A stretch of DNA of 58,583 bases. Origin: Candidatus Kaiserbacteria bacterium RIFCSPLOWO2_12_FULL_50_10 (GTDB lineage Bacteria > Patescibacteriota > Minisyncoccia > Phycocordibacterales > UBA918). Under the pieces are notes generated by a model. That model was given only the letters and a program-made list of their open reading frames with translations. It did no database searches and was not told the DNA's origin. Every line of letters begins with the position of its first letter. The stretch's first letter is position 1. The position numbers were made by a program, and so were the translations under genes. Location of the stretch: NCBI GenBank assembly GCA_001783515.1, contig MFMN01000015.1, positions 1 through 58,583 of the forward strand. The letters run 5' to 3'. Positions 56,624-58,583 of this stretch are shown here, in pieces.

Positions 56624-56646
56624 AATCGCCCATGGTAGGCGTTTTT
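56622..56646 (+). terminator. Weak terminator
   Basis: CGCC-CATGGTA-GGCG with flanking A and T tracts, ending in GTTTTT, just after the Pro-rich-tail gene. Confidence 0.55.
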
Positions 56647-56725
56647 ATAAACTTAAATATTTGTCCGCCCAATGGGACGATGTGGGAACTTACATTAGTG
56701 GGCAACTAGTCTAGCGACACGGGTA

Positions 56726-57178
56726 TTATGAAGCCTTACTTTTCTCCTTTAGTGCATGGCTTTGGAGTTCTCGCCACTTCGTATGCTCTGTGGAGACAAA
56801 GAGTTCGGTTCTCTCTCCTAGAAGTTTTAATGCCTCTTTGTCGTCTAGGTCTGTATAGTCTGCAAAACGTCCAATGTATGAATATTTTTCATGGCGGAGA
56901 GATTCGCAGTTTGAGCGGTATGAATTCCATTTATCTCCCCATTTATTAATGTGCTGCAGTCCTTCCAAAATAATGACACAAGCACCAAGGACTGCTGTAA
57001 TAGTAGGGAAAGAAAATGCTGTAACTGGAATAAAAGCAGATAGTGCTATTTCAAGTACTTTTGAACGTTTGAACATTTTCTGCATGTGTCCAGCTTTTGA
57101 GTCGTACCACTTTATTTGCTGCTCGAGTCTTTCGTAGCCTGAGGTAGGCTCGGATTCGACTGCTCCTGGTGTCTTCAT
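56726..57178 (-). CDS. SLATT-type (DUF4231-like) two-helix membrane protein
   Basis: This 150-residue protein starts with a polar N terminus (YERLEQQIKWYDSKAGHMQKMFK), then two hydrophobic helices separated by a short turn (about residues 43-72), then a helical cytoplasmic domain with a conserved Arg/Trp-rich part (KWNSYRSNCESLRHEKYSYIGRFADY). This is the layout of SLATT proteins, predicted membrane pore effectors in antiphage systems. It lies 4 nt downstream of the TIR gene. Function is inferred from this pairing. Confidence 0.8.
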   Translation of the reverse strand: MKTPGAVESEPTSGYERLEQQIKWYDSKAGHMQKMFKRSKVLEIALSAFIPVTAFSFPTITAVLGACVIILEGLQHINKWGDKWNSYRSNCESLRHEKYSYIGRFADYTDLDDKEALKLLGERTELFVSTEHTKWRELQSHALKEKSKAS

Positions 57179-57182
57179 AATG

Positions 57183-57767
57183 CTAAACTCTTACCTTGAT
57201 TTGCTCAGCAATCTCATGCGCCCTTTTTTCAAATGCCATCTCTATGTATTCTTCTGGACTAACTAGAAAATTATCCCACCTTACAAGAATGCAGTAGCGA
57301 TCATTCTCGGTATAGTGACACTTGTTTGGGTCAATGTGGTAATTCTTGTGAAACTCCGCAATTGTTGTTTCGTCATTGACTCTTACGGTGGCTATACCAT
57401 TCCCGCACGACATGCAGATGCCGGAACCTGTATATACTCTTGAGTACATATCAGGTAAAACAATGCCAAGTATTCCATTTCGAGTATTTCCCTCACCATG
57501 ATATAGGGAAGATTGAAGTTCACGCTTAATGTATTTTTGTTCTTCTTGTCCAAGTGTCTCAGCACTTTTGGTGCCAATGAGGTGAATTGTTACTGTTGAA
57601 TCTGCAAGGTAGTCTTCTCTAATTTTCCGCATGATATAGTTCTCATCTTCTGAGTCGATTGGCTCGTTGAGGGATTTGTCTATGATGTCGAGATTTTGAA
57701 TCCCTTGAATGTGTTCCTTGTATGGGGTATCTTCCGTTTTGAAAGAAATGAAGCATTTGCGTGCCAT
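57183..57767 (-). CDS. TIR-like (ThsB/DUF1863) protein
   Basis: This 194-residue protein begins RKCFISFKTEDTPYKEHI, the (F/I)SF-x-x-D pattern of the ThsB/MTH538 TIR-like family. It continues with DKSLNEPIDSEDENYIMRKIREDYLADSTVTIHLIGTKSAET and a C-terminal CxxC...His segment (CMSCGNGIATVRVN). TIR proteins cleave NAD or make cyclic ADP-ribose signals in defence. Here it precedes a SLATT gene in a two-gene unit. No clear Shine-Dalgarno; ATG 57767 is the first in-frame start. Confidence 0.82.
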   Translation of the reverse strand: MARKCFISFKTEDTPYKEHIQGIQNLDIIDKSLNEPIDSEDENYIMRKIREDYLADSTVTIHLIGTKSAETLGQEEQKYIKRELQSSLYHGEGNTRNGILGIVLPDMYSRVYTGSGICMSCGNGIATVRVNDETTIAEFHKNYHIDPNKCHYTENDRYCILVRWDNFLVSPEEYIEMAFEKRAHEIAEQIKVRV

Positions 57768-57937
57768 ATATCTGTTTGGTTATTGTTAATCTAGTAGCAG
57801 CACTAATGGTGCCTTATTGCATATCGTACTACTATAAAAAATAAAGTAAAGGCAAAAATCATAGTTGCTCTCCCGCTTGGGTTCCATGCAAACGGAGCGG
57901 AGCGGAGTTTGTAGGGGCGGGGAGTTGCGCTGTTTTA

Positions 57938-58447
57938 CTAGACTGTTTCTGCTGTTGAGGCTGTGATGGGTAGAAGACTTTTGATTTTTACTGCATAGTC
58001 ATCTCCAACAGTAACATGCTCAAGGCGAACACCTATTCGTGCATATAGTTTATTCACAAAAGCATCACGTTCTTGCATTTTCTGACTGTTGTGTGAGCTT
58101 CCGTCTAGTTCTATGGCGAGAGCTATTTTGTTTTCCTGTGCGTCCCAGATGAGATAATCGATGTGTTTTGCTCGTATCTTATTCCACCACGTTTGGTATT
58201 CCTTTCCCGTAGCTGTTACCTCGATAAAGTCCGCAAGGCGCATTTTTGGAAATATCAGATACCGTTTTGTATCGATATGTTCACGAAGTGCTTGTAAAAA
58301 TTGAAGTTCTGAACGTGAAAATATATATAATTTTGCACGGTAGGGTAGTAGTTTCTCTGTTGTCTCATTCATGTTGAGGTGTTTGATTACCAATAAGAGA
58401 GCGGCGATAAGAATCAGCAACGCAAGAACTATATAAATGTTTGTCAT
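57938..58447 (-). CDS. DUF2726-like nuclease-fold protein with membrane anchor
   Basis: This 169-residue protein has an N-terminal membrane helix (IYIVLALLILIAALLLVI) then a DUF2726-like domain: SRSELQFLQALREHI, YLIFPKMRLADFIEV, KHIDYLIWDAQENKIALAIELDGSSHN, FVNKLYARIGVRL. The family belongs to the restriction-endonuclease-like fold and often accompanies mobile or defence genes. The D...E-x-D core (IDYLIWD, AIELDG) is present. TATAGT lies 11 nt upstream of the ATG. The gap 57768-57937 (170 bp) shows no gene. Confidence 0.8.
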   Translation of the reverse strand: MTNIYIVLALLILIAALLLVIKHLNMNETTEKLLPYRAKLYIFSRSELQFLQALREHIDTKRYLIFPKMRLADFIEVTATGKEYQTWWNKIRAKHIDYLIWDAQENKIALAIELDGSSHNSQKMQERDAFVNKLYARIGVRLEHVTVGDDYAVKIKSLLPITASTAETV

Positions 58448-58504
58448 ATGTAATGCTAACTATAGTCTGTAGAAGCAAAATAGGCAATAGGCTATTGTTT
58501 TTGC

Positions 58505-58583
58505 ATGAGTACGCCTACTCTCAAAAAATTAGCAGTGAAGATTCAGGACGAGCGCAAGAAGCGTGGTTTTTCGCAGGAGTCTT
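58505..58583 (+). CDS. Start of an XRE-type HTH regulator (cut by window end)
   Basis: The first 26 residues (MSTPTLKKLAVKIQDERKK, then RGFSQES) match the beginning of a Cro/cI helix-turn-helix domain. TATTGT ends exactly 6 nt before the ATG. It is divergent from the DUF2726-like gene. The rest lies outside the window. Confidence 0.6.
   Translation, partial: MSTPTLKKLAVKIQDERKKRGFSQES

Overview
The window looks like the replication-origin region of a Patescibacteria (Candidate Phyla Radiation) chromosome, most likely Parcubacteria. The evidence is the conserved block yidC-rnpA-rpmH-dnaA-oriC-dnaN, the PrgI/TraC/VirB4/VirB6 type IV secretion genes typical of these organisms, a DUF5667 protein paired with an ECF sigma factor, short versions of housekeeping proteins, and many unrecognised secreted or membrane proteins. 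No taxonomic marker beyond this was available, so the assignment is inference.

Layout. 0-14.7 kb: tRNA-Ser, an MFS transporter, a DUF84 phosphatase, rsmA, an ABC exporter, a PcrA-like helicase, a LysM/M23 peptidase, comM, a DksA-like protein, rpsO and a sigma/DUF5667 pair. 14.7-18.1 kb: a cis-element-rich stretch with a long RNA-like hairpin, a triple DnaA-box cluster, a palindrome running into tRNA-Pro, and repeated 16-bp parS-like palindromes inside yraN and recJ. 18.3-29 kb: rlmB, a methyltransferase, lipoproteins, and the first type IV secretion cluster (VirB4 ATPase, membrane protein, Ig-like protein, VirB2-like pilin). 29-33.7 kb: the origin block. 33.9-39.7 kb: penicillin-binding protein, tyrS, a SurA-like protein, acylphosphatase, a pseudouridine synthase. 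39.7-42.2 kb: a GC-rich island with a CsgG/HfaB-family protein flanked by small secreted proteins. 42.3-49.8 kb: the second type IV secretion cluster, interrupted by rny. 49.8-56.6 kb: engB, a GIY-YIG protein, an M29-like aminopeptidase and a 1198-residue protein. 56.7 kb to the end: a TIR-SLATT two-gene module, a DUF2726-type protein and the start of an HTH regulator, which look like a defence island.

Two styles of gene start coexist. Housekeeping and secretion genes mostly have a -10-like hexamer (TATACT or similar) exactly 6 nt, sometimes 7-10 nt, before the start codon, which implies leaderless transcripts. A second set of small, mostly exported proteins has full -35/-10 promoters, 5' leaders (four share TTGATCTTTT) and strong Shine-Dalgarno sequences.

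Two families of structured intergenic repeats are present. Family A (about 130 bp plus half copies, eight loci) has covarying hairpins. Family B (about 162 bp, two loci) can fold into a three-armed cloverleaf with compensatory base changes. All coordinates, motif matches and starts were read by eye; no database search was run.
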